IMG/VR virus record: IMGVR_UViG_3300009499_000295
Location: 62,001-126,000 of that record
Strand: one strand, 5' to 3'
Length of the DNA stretch: 64,000 bases
Source: a virus
Numbering within the stretch: the first letter of the stretch is position 1; each line of letters starts with the position of its first letter. The notes below the pieces were generated by a model. The model ran no database searches and was not told the DNA's origin. It was given only the letters and a program-made list of their open reading frames with translations. This document shows, piece after piece, positions 43,779 to 51,859 of this stretch. The translations under genes and the position numbers were made by a program.

Positions 43779-43787
43779 GGTGATAAC

Positions 43788-43892
43788 ATGCAAGTATTTG
43801 AAGAACCACTTATAAGAATGGAAATAAAAATCAGACAATTACGATGGAAGAAAAGACATTGGATATACCTAATCCAAACACAGGCAATGTGA
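43788..43892 (+). CDS. Tiny basic protein
   Basis: 34 residues (MQVFEEPLIRMEIKIRQLRW). Short but in a continuous gene chain. Confidence 0.4.
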   Translation: MQVFEEPLIRMEIKIRQLRWKKRHWIYLIQTQAM

Positions 43893-43903
43893 GGTGAATT
43901 ACA

Positions 43904-44107
43904 CTGAATATATTTAAGAGGTTCCGTTATAACCATCCAACTATTTCTTGGGCTCTATTGATGTTAGGAAACTTTGTCTATACAACAAGCTTTGCTCGTT
44001 TGATTATAGGAGATACTTTTAGTATAACCTGGATTGCTACCATTGCTCTTGGACTTCCTCTCTACTTAATGGTAAGTGAGAAAATAGATAAGATGTTTGG
44101 AAGGTAA
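43904..44107 (+). CDS. Small membrane protein, possible CTG start
   Basis: 67 codons with no ATG/GTG/TTG in frame near the start; a GAGGTG site lies 7 bp before CTG 43904, which would be a rare initiation codon. The sequence has two hydrophobic helices (WALLMLGNFVYTTSFARLII, TWIATIALGLPLYLMV). Confidence 0.4.
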   Translation: MNIFKRFRYNHPTISWALLMLGNFVYTTSFARLIIGDTFSITWIATIALGLPLYLMVSEKIDKMFGR

Positions 44108-44111
44108 TAGA

Positions 44112-44543
44112 ATGTCAGAAATAGTATTACATGCATTAGTCTTTGCAAAGAAGAAACATGGTTCTCAGAAGGATGACTGTGGTAAGGACTACTTTACAGC
44201 CCACATTCATCAAGTGGTAAGAATACTAACGAAAGTCACATCAGACTATGAAGTCATTGCAACGGCATTTCTCCATGATACATTGGAGGATACCAATACT
44301 ACTGAGGCAGAACTTCGAAAGGAGTTTGGTGATACAATAACAGACCTTGTACTAGAGGTTACACATGAGGGTTCTAAGGAGAAGGGTTACTACTTCCCAA
44401 GACTACACAGTGAGAAGGCAATCCTAGTCAAGTTTGCTGATAGACTCTCTAACCTATCTCGTATGAATGCATGGAACAAGAAACGTAGGGACCATTACCT
44501 ACTCAAGTCTCAGTTCTGGAGGATAGCGGAGGTGAAAGGATGA
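44112..44543 (+). CDS. HD-domain hydrolase (MESH1/SpoT hydrolase-like)
   Basis: 143 residues from ATG 44112. ALVFAKKKHGSQ, YFTAHIHQVV, the HD motif AFLHDTLEDT and VKFADRLSNL match the ppGpp-hydrolase type HD fold found in MESH1 and SpoT. The enzymes hydrolyse (p)ppGpp or NADPH-related nucleotides (family knowledge); a role in countering host stress signals is inference. Confidence 0.75.
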   Translation: MSEIVLHALVFAKKKHGSQKDDCGKDYFTAHIHQVVRILTKVTSDYEVIATAFLHDTLEDTNTTEAELRKEFGDTITDLVLEVTHEGSKEKGYYFPRLHSEKAILVKFADRLSNLSRMNAWNKKRRDHYLLKSQFWRIAEVKG

Positions 44544-44713
44544 AAACTATATACGTTACAGATAAGAATGATGTTTGTTGTCCTAACTGTTACAACGAGA
44601 TTACACATGACGAACTAGCAAAAGCAACAAAGATTACTCCTTTGGGTAATTTAACTCGTAGTAAGATGAACTGCCCTCACTGCGAAACAGAACTAGAACT
44701 GAGAAGTCCTTAA
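44540..44713 (+). CDS. Zinc ribbon protein, paralog of the 50949 gene
   Basis: 57 residues, ATGA overlap. VCCPNCYNEIT at residue 12 and CPHCETELELRSP near the end match the same positions of the 50949 protein (VCCPNCYEEIT, CSSCQTIIELREP). Confidence 0.6.
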   Translation: MKTIYVTDKNDVCCPNCYNEITHDELAKATKITPLGNLTRSKMNCPHCETELELRSP

Positions 44714-44726
44714 GAGGTGAGAAGTA

Positions 44727-45026
44727 ATGGGAAAGAAATTCTGGAGCGGTATAAAGATCTTCTGCCCAGGAAACTTCGTCTCAGTTGATATTACCAAACT
44801 GAAGGGTGACTATATATTAGTCAACAAGACAGATTTGCTCTCTGTATTCTTCAATGTAACCCAGCAAACTCCTTACTCAATGCCTAAGATCAAAGAGAAA
44901 CCCCAATTCAAGGGAAAGTTCATAGAGATCCAATTTGAGAGGATAAGTAAGAAAAAAGAATACAGGGCTATAGGTTACAGAGAAATCAAGAAAGTGGAGA
45001 CAAAAGGAACAATACACACAATATAA
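44727..45026 (+). CDS. Protein of unknown function
   Basis: 99 residues, GAGGTGAG behind the previous gene. Beta-rich start (FWSGIKIFCPGNFVSVDI); basic C terminus. Unknown. Confidence 0.55.
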   Translation: MGKKFWSGIKIFCPGNFVSVDITKLKGDYILVNKTDLLSVFFNVTQQTPYSMPKIKEKPQFKGKFIEIQFERISKKKEYRAIGYREIKKVETKGTIHTI

Positions 45027-45040
45027 GGAGAAGTTAGTAA

Positions 45041-45307
45041 ATGAGATTTAAAGAAGCTACCCCAGAGACATCTGGTTGTAATTCACGAGGAAAGGTATAC
45101 TACAAGAGAACATCTATGATACATGTCAGAGAAGGCTGTGCTAATGGTAAGCTACGATGTTGTTCATTCTGTGACACGAGCTGTGAGGGACGTTGTGAAC
45201 TATCAGAGACTATAGAACATCAGTCAGAGGGGTTCAAAAATAGATTTGACTGTGAGAACTTGAGACCTTCATTAGAGATGGCATGGAAATGGCTAGGAAG
45301 TGAATAG
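45041..45307 (+). CDS. Cysteine-rich protein
   Basis: 88 residues. Cys pattern CANGKLRCCSFCDTSCEGRC (residues 38-57) suggests a metal or Fe-S cluster. No family match. Confidence 0.55.
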   Translation: MRFKEATPETSGCNSRGKVYYKRTSMIHVREGCANGKLRCCSFCDTSCEGRCELSETIEHQSEGFKNRFDCENLRPSLEMAWKWLGSE

Positions 45308-45308
45308 A

Positions 45309-45404
45309 GTGTGGAATGTAGTTTTAGCAATCCTATTAGATTTAGGAGTTTTTATCCTTTGGATTCGTATCTACAAAAAGTTTGCAGACATAGGGCGTGA
45401 GTAA
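45309..45404 (+). CDS. Tiny membrane peptide
   Basis: 31 residues, GTG start, one base after the preceding stop. Almost entirely a transmembrane helix (NVVLAILLDLGVFILWI). Confidence 0.4.
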   Translation: MWNVVLAILLDLGVFILWIRIYKKFADIGRE

Positions 45405-45689
45405 ATGAAACTAAAACTCTACAAGGATTTTGATCAAGTCACTATCTTATGCTTCGATCTACGTAAGGGAGACCATTTTCATGAGATTACTTATGGTTTC
45501 TCCGTTCTTGGCTATGCAACCGAAAGAGAAATAGGTCTAAATCGAGATCAGATAACACATCGGAAGAATCTTCTTGTCTTCCCTCAAACGGTAATACATG
45601 AGATGTTACACTATTTGTTTATCAAACATGTAGAGATTCATAAGATAATACATAGAATCCACAGATTCTCTAGGAGGCTGATTCTGTAA
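45405..45689 (+). CDS. Putative metallopeptidase (HExxH)
   Basis: 94 residues. VIHEMLHYLF (near residue 66) carries the HExxH zinc-protease motif, and a following His-rich stretch (HVEIHKIIHRIHR) could provide the third ligand. Small, SprT- or ImmA-like in size. Confidence 0.6.
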   Translation: MKLKLYKDFDQVTILCFDLRKGDHFHEITYGFSVLGYATEREIGLNRDQITHRKNLLVFPQTVIHEMLHYLFIKHVEIHKIIHRIHRFSRRLIL

Positions 45690-45820
45690 TGGATCTTCTA
45701 ATAGCAGGACTCTTGATAATAGTACCCACTCTCATAGACTTGGGAGTGCAATATATAATCCATAAGAGGACTGTTACATACATCAAAGCTTGTCCATACT
45801 GTCCACACACGGAGGAATAG
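45689..45820 (+). CDS. Small membrane-anchored CxxC protein
   Basis: 43 residues, TAATG overlap. One transmembrane helix (LIAGLLIIVPTLIDLGVQYI) and a C-terminal CPYC pair. Confidence 0.45.
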   Translation: MDLLIAGLLIIVPTLIDLGVQYIIHKRTVTYIKACPYCPHTEE

Positions 45821-45822
45821 GA

Positions 45823-46275
45823 ATGATAAGTTGGATAACCAAGAAAGTAGCGATCGGGGAATACAACGATGCTGTTAACGAGGAACTACTTTTAACAGAG
45901 AGAGTTGATTGCATACTAAATATGAGAGGAGGACAAAACGAGTCAAGTATTGTTGAACAGACCATAGAGATGTCCCTTGGTATCAACTACTTCCACTTAA
46001 AGGTTGGAAGTCATCAAGGTATTGACCCAATCAAAATAGAACTAAGAACAGCTATCTATATGCTTGGTCTACTTACCAAACGATATAGACGAATCCTAGT
46101 TCATTGCACTTCAGGAATAGATAGGGCACCATTCGTGGTTGCCTACTGGTTAGCAAGTCAGAGTTGTAAAGAGATGCAGAAGACTGGGAAGGGATGTAGG
46201 AAATGTATAGAAGGTACATACCACATCATTAGACAGAAACGATCCCAGATAATGGAACATATGGAATGGATATGA
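45823..46275 (+). CDS. Dual-specificity/tyrosine phosphatase
   Basis: 150 residues from ATG 45823. The catalytic loop VHCTSGIDRAPFVVAYW contains HCxxGxxR, and the early DCILNMRGGQ is the general-acid region of DSP folds. Likely acts on a protein or polyphosphorylated nucleic-acid end; the substrate is unknown. Confidence 0.75.
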   Translation: MISWITKKVAIGEYNDAVNEELLLTERVDCILNMRGGQNESSIVEQTIEMSLGINYFHLKVGSHQGIDPIKIELRTAIYMLGLLTKRYRRILVHCTSGIDRAPFVVAYWLASQSCKEMQKTGKGCRKCIEGTYHIIRQKRSQIMEHMEWI

Positions 46276-46285
46276 GGGAATTAAC

Positions 46286-46609
46286 ATGAGTGTTATGAAA
46301 GCACCACCAAAGAAAAGAAAGAGGAAAGCACCTAAGGTAGTCGATCGTACTCAAAGGGCTAAGAGAACTAAGAAACCTCCGAAGTTTCCAGGACTAACCC
46401 CAGATAAAATACCAGAGTTCAGTATCAAACATCAGAATGCCTTCGATGGAATGCAGGAGAACTGCTTCAATCATCTTCATAAACCAAGCAAGATTAGGAT
46501 TAGGGGTTTCCAGGATACTGGTCTGTACTACATCTGTCAGGACTGCCTAGAGGCATACATCAAAAAGAATAAGAAGTTGAAGAAAATTGTCATCAGGTTT
46601 GGCCACTAA
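46286..46609 (+). CDS. Basic protein with a CxxC pair
   Basis: 107 residues. Very basic N terminus (PPKKRKRKAPKVVDRTQRAK), followed by a zinc-binding half (ENCFNHLH, then YICQDCLE). A likely nucleic-acid binding protein. Confidence 0.55.
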   Translation: MSVMKAPPKKRKRKAPKVVDRTQRAKRTKKPPKFPGLTPDKIPEFSIKHQNAFDGMQENCFNHLHKPSKIRIRGFQDTGLYYICQDCLEAYIKKNKKLKKIVIRFGH

Positions 46610-46895
46610 TCAACAACTGAAGAACTTAATGAATGCAGTCAATAAGATGCCCTATATGAAAGGGATAACTTACGTGAAAGCAGTGTGGCTCCTCAAGCCT
46701 GATATTAAACTACAACTACAACTAAGTGAACTGAAGGAAGTGAGAGCCTTTGCTAAAAAATGGTTTCAATATATCAGTCATATTCCGATGGAAACATACG
46801 ATCAAAAGTTCTCAGATGCCTATGAAACAGCTAAGGAATTACATTCATCTGGAACAATAGAGAAGTTCTGGAAGAAACATGTGGAGGGAAAGTAA
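46587..46895 (+). CDS. Helical protein of unknown function
   Basis: 102 residues from TTG 46587 or shorter from ATG 46629. Helical, ending TIEKFWKKHVEGK. Unknown. Confidence 0.5.
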   Translation: MSSGLATNQQLKNLMNAVNKMPYMKGITYVKAVWLLKPDIKLQLQLSELKEVRAFAKKWFQYISHIPMETYDQKFSDAYETAKELHSSGTIEKFWKKHVEGK

Positions 46896-47114
46896 TTGAA
46901 GAAAGAACTAATCAGTAGGAATTTTAGAATCGCTCTACCAGAAGAACATAAGTTCTGTAAGAAGTGCACTAATGCAATGACTGTCAGAATGCATCTCTAT
47001 GCATTTGCTAAGAAAGGGATATTCAAGAAACGCTACTTTGCTATTTTCAAATGTCTAGTCTGTGACTTCAAGGTAAAGATCCCAATGGAGGGTCTTGTAA
47101 CTGAGGAAATGTAG
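46896..47114 (+). CDS. Zinc ribbon protein
   Basis: 72 residues, TTG start directly after the stop (TAATTG). CKKC near residue 21 and CLVC near 53 form the ribbon. Confidence 0.55.
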   Translation: MKKELISRNFRIALPEEHKFCKKCTNAMTVRMHLYAFAKKGIFKKRYFAIFKCLVCDFKVKIPMEGLVTEEM

Positions 47115-47115
47115 T

Positions 47116-47232
47116 ATTATCTGGCTAGACGAACTTGTTGTCTTTGCACCAGATGAGGTAACAAGAGCAATACAAAATATGTTAGAATGGAGGTTAAGAC
47201 TTTGGAAATGGAGAGTACGCAGTTTATTGTAA
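47116..47232 (+). CDS. Possible tiny protein, uncertain start
   Basis: 38 codons (IIWLDELVVFAPDEVTRAIQ) in a coding-like frame filling a gap; no canonical start codon near, only ATT behind GAGG. Low confidence. Confidence 0.3.
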   Translation: MIWLDELVVFAPDEVTRAIQNMLEWRLRLWKWRVRSLL

Positions 47233-47510
47233 CTCAGAAGAACTCCAAACAACTATGGAATAAACTCTTTGGTATAGACTACACTGTAGAGTCTATGGAC
47301 GATCTCCGTAGGAGTGCAGGTACTAAGTACACGGTTAGACACAAAGGCGATGACACCTGGGTATGTGACTGCAAGTCATTCATATTCGATACAGGTACAC
47401 AGAGTGTCACAATGAAGGATACTCGACAAAAGCATGAGAAGACATGCAAACACATCCGTTCTGTAATGAAGAAAGAGAAACTACCATTCATGGCAACTGG
47501 ATTCAGGTGA
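47208..47510 (+). CDS. SWIM zinc finger protein with LWxKLF tag
   Basis: About 100 residues (ATG 47187 or 47208). N-terminal tag NSKQLWNKLFG, then a SWIM signature: WVCDCKSF with KTCKHIRSV (CxC...CxH). SWIM fingers mediate DNA or protein interaction. Confidence 0.7.
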   Translation: MESTQFIVTQKNSKQLWNKLFGIDYTVESMDDLRRSAGTKYTVRHKGDDTWVCDCKSFIFDTGTQSVTMKDTRQKHEKTCKHIRSVMKKEKLPFMATGFR

Positions 47511-47515
47511 TATAC

Positions 47516-47635
47516 ATGATAGAGAAACAACTAACAAAGTTGAAGGAGACTTACAGCTTTGTTATATTCCTATTTGGAATAGTAAGTGAGGACAATGTTA
47601 AAGGGACTAAACGGCTTAAAGCTAGACTTTCGTGA
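47516..47635 (+). CDS. Small protein with one hydrophobic helix
   Basis: 39 residues (MIEKQLTKLKETYSFVIFLF), ATG 47516. Unknown. Confidence 0.4.
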   Translation: MIEKQLTKLKETYSFVIFLFGIVSEDNVKGTKRLKARLS

Positions 47636-47825
47636 GAACCACTTCTGGCTAAAGGTCTGTCGTTCTCCAGATGACTCCTTCAAGTACGAAAATAGGAACC
47701 AGTATGAGTTCACTAGGAAAGAAATGATGAAGAGCTCATCCTTTAATCAGACCTTTACAGCACACTTTAATCATGATAAGATGATAATCTACATTTGGAG
47801 ACTAGATAAGAGGTTACCAACATGA
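47595..47825 (+). CDS. Protein of unknown function
   Basis: 76 residues (ATG 47595; an upstream GTG at 47586 is possible). Beta-rich (ENHFWLKVCRSPDDSFKY; MIIYIWRLDKRL). ATGA overlap with the VWA gene. Confidence 0.5.
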   Translation: MLKGLNGLKLDFRENHFWLKVCRSPDDSFKYENRNQYEFTRKEMMKSSSFNQTFTAHFNHDKMIIYIWRLDKRLPT

Positions 47826-48100
47826 AAAGAAACGGTAGAGTAGCCCTAGTAGTAGATACCTCTGGATCAATGGGATTCGTGGATTACTTCTCACTAGGGA
47901 TGAAACTCCAGTCAATTCAGGCGATTCACCTTGATAACTTCTGTAATACGAAAGAACTAGAGGCACTAGCAGAGAAGTATGAGGAAGTTGTATTCGTAAC
48001 AGATGGAGTTATTGAACCATCTTGGACAATCATACTAAATACTTACAGTAATATAAAAGTGGTCCGTGTTGGAAACTATTTCTTCAAGGCCACATCATAG
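47822..48100 (+). CDS. Mini VWA-domain protein
   Basis: 92 residues, about half of a normal VWA domain. VVDTSGSMGF (residues 11-20) is the MIDAS DxSxS motif and EEVVFVTDGVI supplies the later Asp. The threonine MIDAS position is not evident in this shortened form. Next to a MoxR ATPase and a second VWA protein. Confidence 0.65.
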   Translation: MKRNGRVALVVDTSGSMGFVDYFSLGMKLQSIQAIHLDNFCNTKELEALAEKYEEVVFVTDGVIEPSWTIILNTYSNIKVVRVGNYFFKATS

Positions 48101-48117
48101 TCATTAGGAGTGACCGA

Positions 48118-48135
48118 GTAACCCACGTTACGGGT
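48118..48135 (+). promoter_or_regulatory. Inverted repeat upstream of the MoxR gene
   Basis: GTAAC-CCAC-GTTAC at 48118-48131 with an overlapping alternative ACCC...GGGT hairpin, about 30-43 bp before the MoxR ATG. Operator or RNA hairpin candidate. Confidence 0.45.
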
Positions 48136-48160
48136 GTAATAAACTATAGGAGAAAATAGA

Positions 48161-49306
48161 ATGAAAACCAAAAACAACGTAATTGAGAAAATGAGTCAGG
48201 TTGCTATCAAGGTAACACACGCTCAGCTTGAGGATACAATAGTCAAATACTACAAAGCCAAACGTGCCATGTTTTGTTGGGGCACTATGGGGATAGGTAA
48301 ATCCCACAAGGTACGCGATGCTGCAAGAAGACTAGCTAAGATACTCGGCAAGAAAGTAGATGAGGAAAACCTAATCCATGGCTCACTGGAACATATCAAT
48401 GACCCTGAGTACTTCATCGTTATTGATATCCGTCTCTCACAATGTGACCCTTCTGACCTGAGGGGAATACCAGTATGGGAGAAAGAGAAGTCCGCAACGC
48501 AATGGCTTCCACCCTCGACATTCCCTAGAAAGGGATTCGGAATCATCTTCTTCGACGAGCTAAACTTAGCACCAAACCTAGTTCAGGCTTCTGCTTACCA
48601 GTTCATTCTGGATAGGGGTCTAGGAACGTACATGGTACCAGAGGGTTACGCAGTTCTAGCTGCAGGTAACAGACTTGAGGACAGAGCTAATGTCTTTGAG
48701 ATGGCTGCACCACTGAGTAACAGAATGGGACACGTACAGTTAGACCCACCTTCGGTAGAAGATTGGACATCTTGGGCAGCTAAACATGACATAGACGCAC
48801 GAGTAGTAGGGTATCTGAACTTCATGCAAGGCTCACTATTCCAGTTCGACTCTCGTATGAAAGAGAAAGCCTTTGGCACTCCTCGTACATGGGAGTTCGT
48901 CTCTGACCTAATCAAGGATATACCAACAGCTGACTATGCCAACCTAAAGCTATACGTAGGTAGCTTAGTAGGAGAGGGAGAGGCTAACCAGTTCGTAGGC
49001 TTCCTGAAACTTAGGGATCATCTGAGACCTATCAAAGAATACTTCGAGAAAGCTAAGACTGTAGTCCTACCAGAAAAGGTAGACCTTCAATGGGCTCTCG
49101 TCACCTCGGTGGTCGAGTACTTCAAAGTCCACAATACACAGGCGGTACTAAAACAGTACATTGCACTACTGAAAAGGTTCTCAGAGGAATATGCTGTCTT
49201 CACACTGAAAATGACATATGCCTTCGATCCAAGCATTCAGTCCAAGCTACAGAAAATACCAGATGCAACTCCACTCGCTCAGAAACTCTGGAAATTTATC
49301 ATGTAG
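48161..49306 (+). CDS. MoxR-like AAA+ ATPase
   Basis: 381 residues. Walker A GTMGIGKS (41-48), Walker B IIFFDELNLAP, sensor-type AAGNR, and ALSNRM/GHVQLDPP near the arginine-finger region. This is the MoxR/RavA type that works with VWA proteins to remodel complexes. AGGAG lies 9 bp before the ATG. Confidence 0.85.
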   Translation: MKTKNNVIEKMSQVAIKVTHAQLEDTIVKYYKAKRAMFCWGTMGIGKSHKVRDAARRLAKILGKKVDEENLIHGSLEHINDPEYFIVIDIRLSQCDPSDLRGIPVWEKEKSATQWLPPSTFPRKGFGIIFFDELNLAPNLVQASAYQFILDRGLGTYMVPEGYAVLAAGNRLEDRANVFEMAAPLSNRMGHVQLDPPSVEDWTSWAAKHDIDARVVGYLNFMQGSLFQFDSRMKEKAFGTPRTWEFVSDLIKDIPTADYANLKLYVGSLVGEGEANQFVGFLKLRDHLRPIKEYFEKAKTVVLPEKVDLQWALVTSVVEYFKVHNTQAVLKQYIALLKRFSEEYAVFTLKMTYAFDPSIQSKLQKIPDATPLAQKLWKFIM

Positions 49307-49349
49307 AGGAACCTTCCTCTCATGAGTGAACATTTAAGAGGTGATTAAG

Positions 49350-50597
49350 TTGACAATGAGAAGACGAGCAATAAACATGACACCAAGGGAAAAGATAATC
49401 CAAGCTAGAATATCTCTACTTAGACTAATGCCCTTCTGGGGTACAATGGCAATGCATCTTAAACCGATTGGGCTGAATAAAGAGGAAGCTCAAAAGGCTA
49501 TGGGAATGAAGGTTCCTACTATGGGAGTAGACGTCTATGGTAACATGCCCTACTGTGATGAGTGGGTAGCAGGTCTCAATCAAGAAGACCTTATGATGGT
49601 AATAGCTCATGAAACTATGCACTTAGCCCTAATGCACTTGATACGAAAGGGTTCAAGACAGATTAGACTATGGAACGTAGCTACTGATGAGGCAATTAAT
49701 AACCTACTGAAACATGAGATGCGTATCTGGAAAGGAGCACTATGCTCTGCTCAGTTCGATAACAAGGCAGCAGAGGAAATCTATGATGAGCTTCTGAAGG
49801 ATATAACTATTAACAATGTCTATGGAGGTAATTGTCCGAATTCATTTGATGCGCACTTCTACGATGAAACAAAAGACCCTAATGAGAAGGGAAGTCCACT
49901 TCAGTCTCCTGGACAAGAGAAGCTAGATCCATCACGTTTGATCAAGGATGCTGCTTCCTTTGCTAAGAGTCAAGGAAAGATGCCTGCTGGTATGGCTAGG
50001 CTATTCAAGGAATTACTTGAACCTAAGATGAATTGGAAGGAACTTCTACAGAAGTATATCATGTCTGTCTTACCACAAGACTGGACTTACACTCGACCAT
50101 CCAAGAGAGCACAGGCAGCTGGGTTCTACATGCCTAGCATAGTCAAAGAAACTGTAGAAATCATAGTAGGAGTAGACTCTTCGGGGTCAATCTCTGACCA
50201 TGAGTATCAACAGTTCTTATCAGAAATCTTTGGTATGACTAGAGCGGTAAGTAACCTTAAGGCTACCATATTAATCTGTGACGCAGCAATATCTCAAGTT
50301 GTGGAGATAGATAACTCATTCAATCCAGCTATGGATATTGAGGGAAGAGGTTACGGAGGTACTTCTTGTCTACCAGTATTCGATTGGATACACAATGAGA
50401 GAAGGGAGAACGTAAGACTATTGGTATACCTGACAGACGGGTACATAGATGAACCAATTGCTATGACATACACAACTGGATATCCTGTTCTATGGATAGT
50501 AACTCCAAGGGGTTCTGATACATTCCTGAACAAGAACATAGGTAATCAAACCATAATAAAAATGCTCGGAGCTGTGAAAGGGGAGGAGGACTACTAA
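49350..50597 (+). CDS. VWA-like protein with metallopeptidase-type domain
   Basis: About 415 residues (TTG 49350 fits AGGTGA spacing; GTG 49341 is an alternative). N-terminal half: VIAHETMHLALMHL, an HExxH-related site, then LWNVATDEAINNLL as in DUF2201-type putative metallopeptidases. C-terminal VWA: VGVDSSGSISDHEYQQF (MIDAS), then LICDAAI and YLTDGY. Classical partner of MoxR ATPases. Confidence 0.85.
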   Translation: MTMRRRAINMTPREKIIQARISLLRLMPFWGTMAMHLKPIGLNKEEAQKAMGMKVPTMGVDVYGNMPYCDEWVAGLNQEDLMMVIAHETMHLALMHLIRKGSRQIRLWNVATDEAINNLLKHEMRIWKGALCSAQFDNKAAEEIYDELLKDITINNVYGGNCPNSFDAHFYDETKDPNEKGSPLQSPGQEKLDPSRLIKDAASFAKSQGKMPAGMARLFKELLEPKMNWKELLQKYIMSVLPQDWTYTRPSKRAQAAGFYMPSIVKETVEIIVGVDSSGSISDHEYQQFLSEIFGMTRAVSNLKATILICDAAISQVVEIDNSFNPAMDIEGRGYGGTSCLPVFDWIHNERRENVRLLVYLTDGYIDEPIAMTYTTGYPVLWIVTPRGSDTFLNKNIGNQTIIKMLGAVKGEEDY

Positions 50598-50965
50598 TGA
50601 CAGTAGTCTTCAAAGTCCCCGTAAAGCCTAAACCAAAGACAACGCGGAAGAGGAGAAAGAGGAAGACCAAGGAAAAACCACCAAAACCTATGATAGGTGC
50701 AGTAATGGATCCAACACAGGACTTCTTCCAGAGAGAAAGAGTAATGAAACGTGTTACTCTTTGGAAGTGGAGAATGGCGAAGTTCATTCGAGATATGAAT
50801 AAGGAACAATGTGGTAGCTGTCAAATGAATAGTAGATGTAACAGAGTACCACTTGACTCAAAGACTACAAGGAGAATCATATCTGGGAAAAAGTGTGAAG
50901 ACCATCGATCGGTATGGAAGAAGATTATTGGGAACGAGGAAGACAAACATGACTGGGGATTCTAA
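50597..50965 (+). CDS. Basic, cysteine-containing protein
   Basis: 122 residues, TAATG overlap. Lysine/proline-rich start (VKPKPKTTRKRRKRKTKEKP), Cys cluster CGSCQMNSRC, and a C terminus with SVWKKIIGN, a variant of the WxKLF signature. Confidence 0.55.
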   Translation: MTVVFKVPVKPKPKTTRKRRKRKTKEKPPKPMIGAVMDPTQDFFQRERVMKRVTLWKWRMAKFIRDMNKEQCGSCQMNSRCNRVPLDSKTTRRIISGKKCEDHRSVWKKIIGNEEDKHDWGF

Positions 50966-51149
50966 ACAAAGACAAGTTATCTATGTAATAGACAAAAGAG
51001 ATGTTTGTTGCCCTAACTGCTACGAAGAAATCACTGTATCAGAGATAGACAATGCACAACAACTACCAAGGTTTGGTAACCTAGAAAGGTCAGAAATGAC
51101 ATGTTCTAGTTGTCAGACTATAATTGAACTTAGAGAACCTAGGGTGTAA
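50949..51149 (+). CDS. Zinc ribbon protein, paralog of the 44540 gene
   Basis: 66 residues from ATG 50949. DVCCPNCYEEIT and MTCSSCQTIIELREP match the 44540 protein. Confidence 0.6.
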   Translation: MTGDSKQRQVIYVIDKRDVCCPNCYEEITVSEIDNAQQLPRFGNLERSEMTCSSCQTIIELREPRV

Positions 51150-51151
51150 AC

Positions 51152-51319
51152 TTGACTTTACTAAAGAACACTCCACTATTCAGACGACTAGACAATTGGA
51201 GATATCGGATTATTCTATGGTCAGCTGGCATGGCAGACAAGACTAATGATTGGGATTCCTACTTCGATACATGTGACTCACTTAAGAAACTGAATGAGAA
51301 ACTACATGGAGCTGATTAG
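51152..51319 (+). CDS. Small protein of unknown function
   Basis: 55 residues, TTG start 2 bp after the previous stop behind AGGGTG. Starts MTLLKNTPLFRRLDNWRYRI, a weak relative of the tag motif. Confidence 0.45.
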   Translation: MTLLKNTPLFRRLDNWRYRIILWSAGMADKTNDWDSYFDTCDSLKKLNEKLHGAD

Positions 51320-51331
51320 GAGGAATAACCA

Positions 51332-51595
51332 GTGGAAAAAGCAACTAAAGGCTTGAAAAAGAGAGCAGAGAACCTCTGTAAATGGCTAGAGGACATGGAA
51401 GATGATATTGATTGGATTCATGCAGCAGACCTATATACGTGGTTAATGTGGAACGAACATGAACTTCCAGAGGATGAAATTCAAAGACTACAACTTGTAA
51501 AGGAAAGATGTGAAACTTGTGGAAATAGGTTCTGGGTGACGAGAGGTATGAGATCAAATGTTAATGCTTGCCCGTTTTGCAACCGACAAACTTAG
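51332..51595 (+). CDS. Protein with C-terminal zinc ribbon
   Basis: 87 residues, GTG start. Helical N terminus (KKRAENLCKWLEDMEDDIDW), then CETCGNRF and CPFC pairs at the end. Confidence 0.6.
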   Translation: MEKATKGLKKRAENLCKWLEDMEDDIDWIHAADLYTWLMWNEHELPEDEIQRLQLVKERCETCGNRFWVTRGMRSNVNACPFCNRQT

Positions 51596-51606
51596 GAGAA
51601 AGTAGA

Positions 51607-51855
51607 ATGAAATTCCAGATAGACATCACCATTAGGAAGATAGTCAAAGAAGGTGGACTAAAGATAATCCACTGTGATAAACCTAGAGCACTTGGTGAGA
51701 TCATCAGGCATAACTACAACATTCCTTCTGTTGCCATTCGTGTTTGGGGACATGGGGTAACTCTATTTGATACTGACTTCCAACAAATCAAACATCTGTT
51801 CAAGGGGTTCAAGATTGAGAACCCAAAGTTAAAGTCTAAAAGACCAAGGAGATAA
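51607..51855 (+). CDS. Protein of unknown function
   Basis: 82 residues from ATG 51607. Alpha/beta (FQIDITIRKIVKEGGLKIIH, VAIRVWGHGVTLFDTDF). No family match. Confidence 0.5.
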   Translation: MKFQIDITIRKIVKEGGLKIIHCDKPRALGEIIRHNYNIPSVAIRVWGHGVTLFDTDFQQIKHLFKGFKIENPKLKSKRPRR

Positions 51856-51859
51856 AGTA

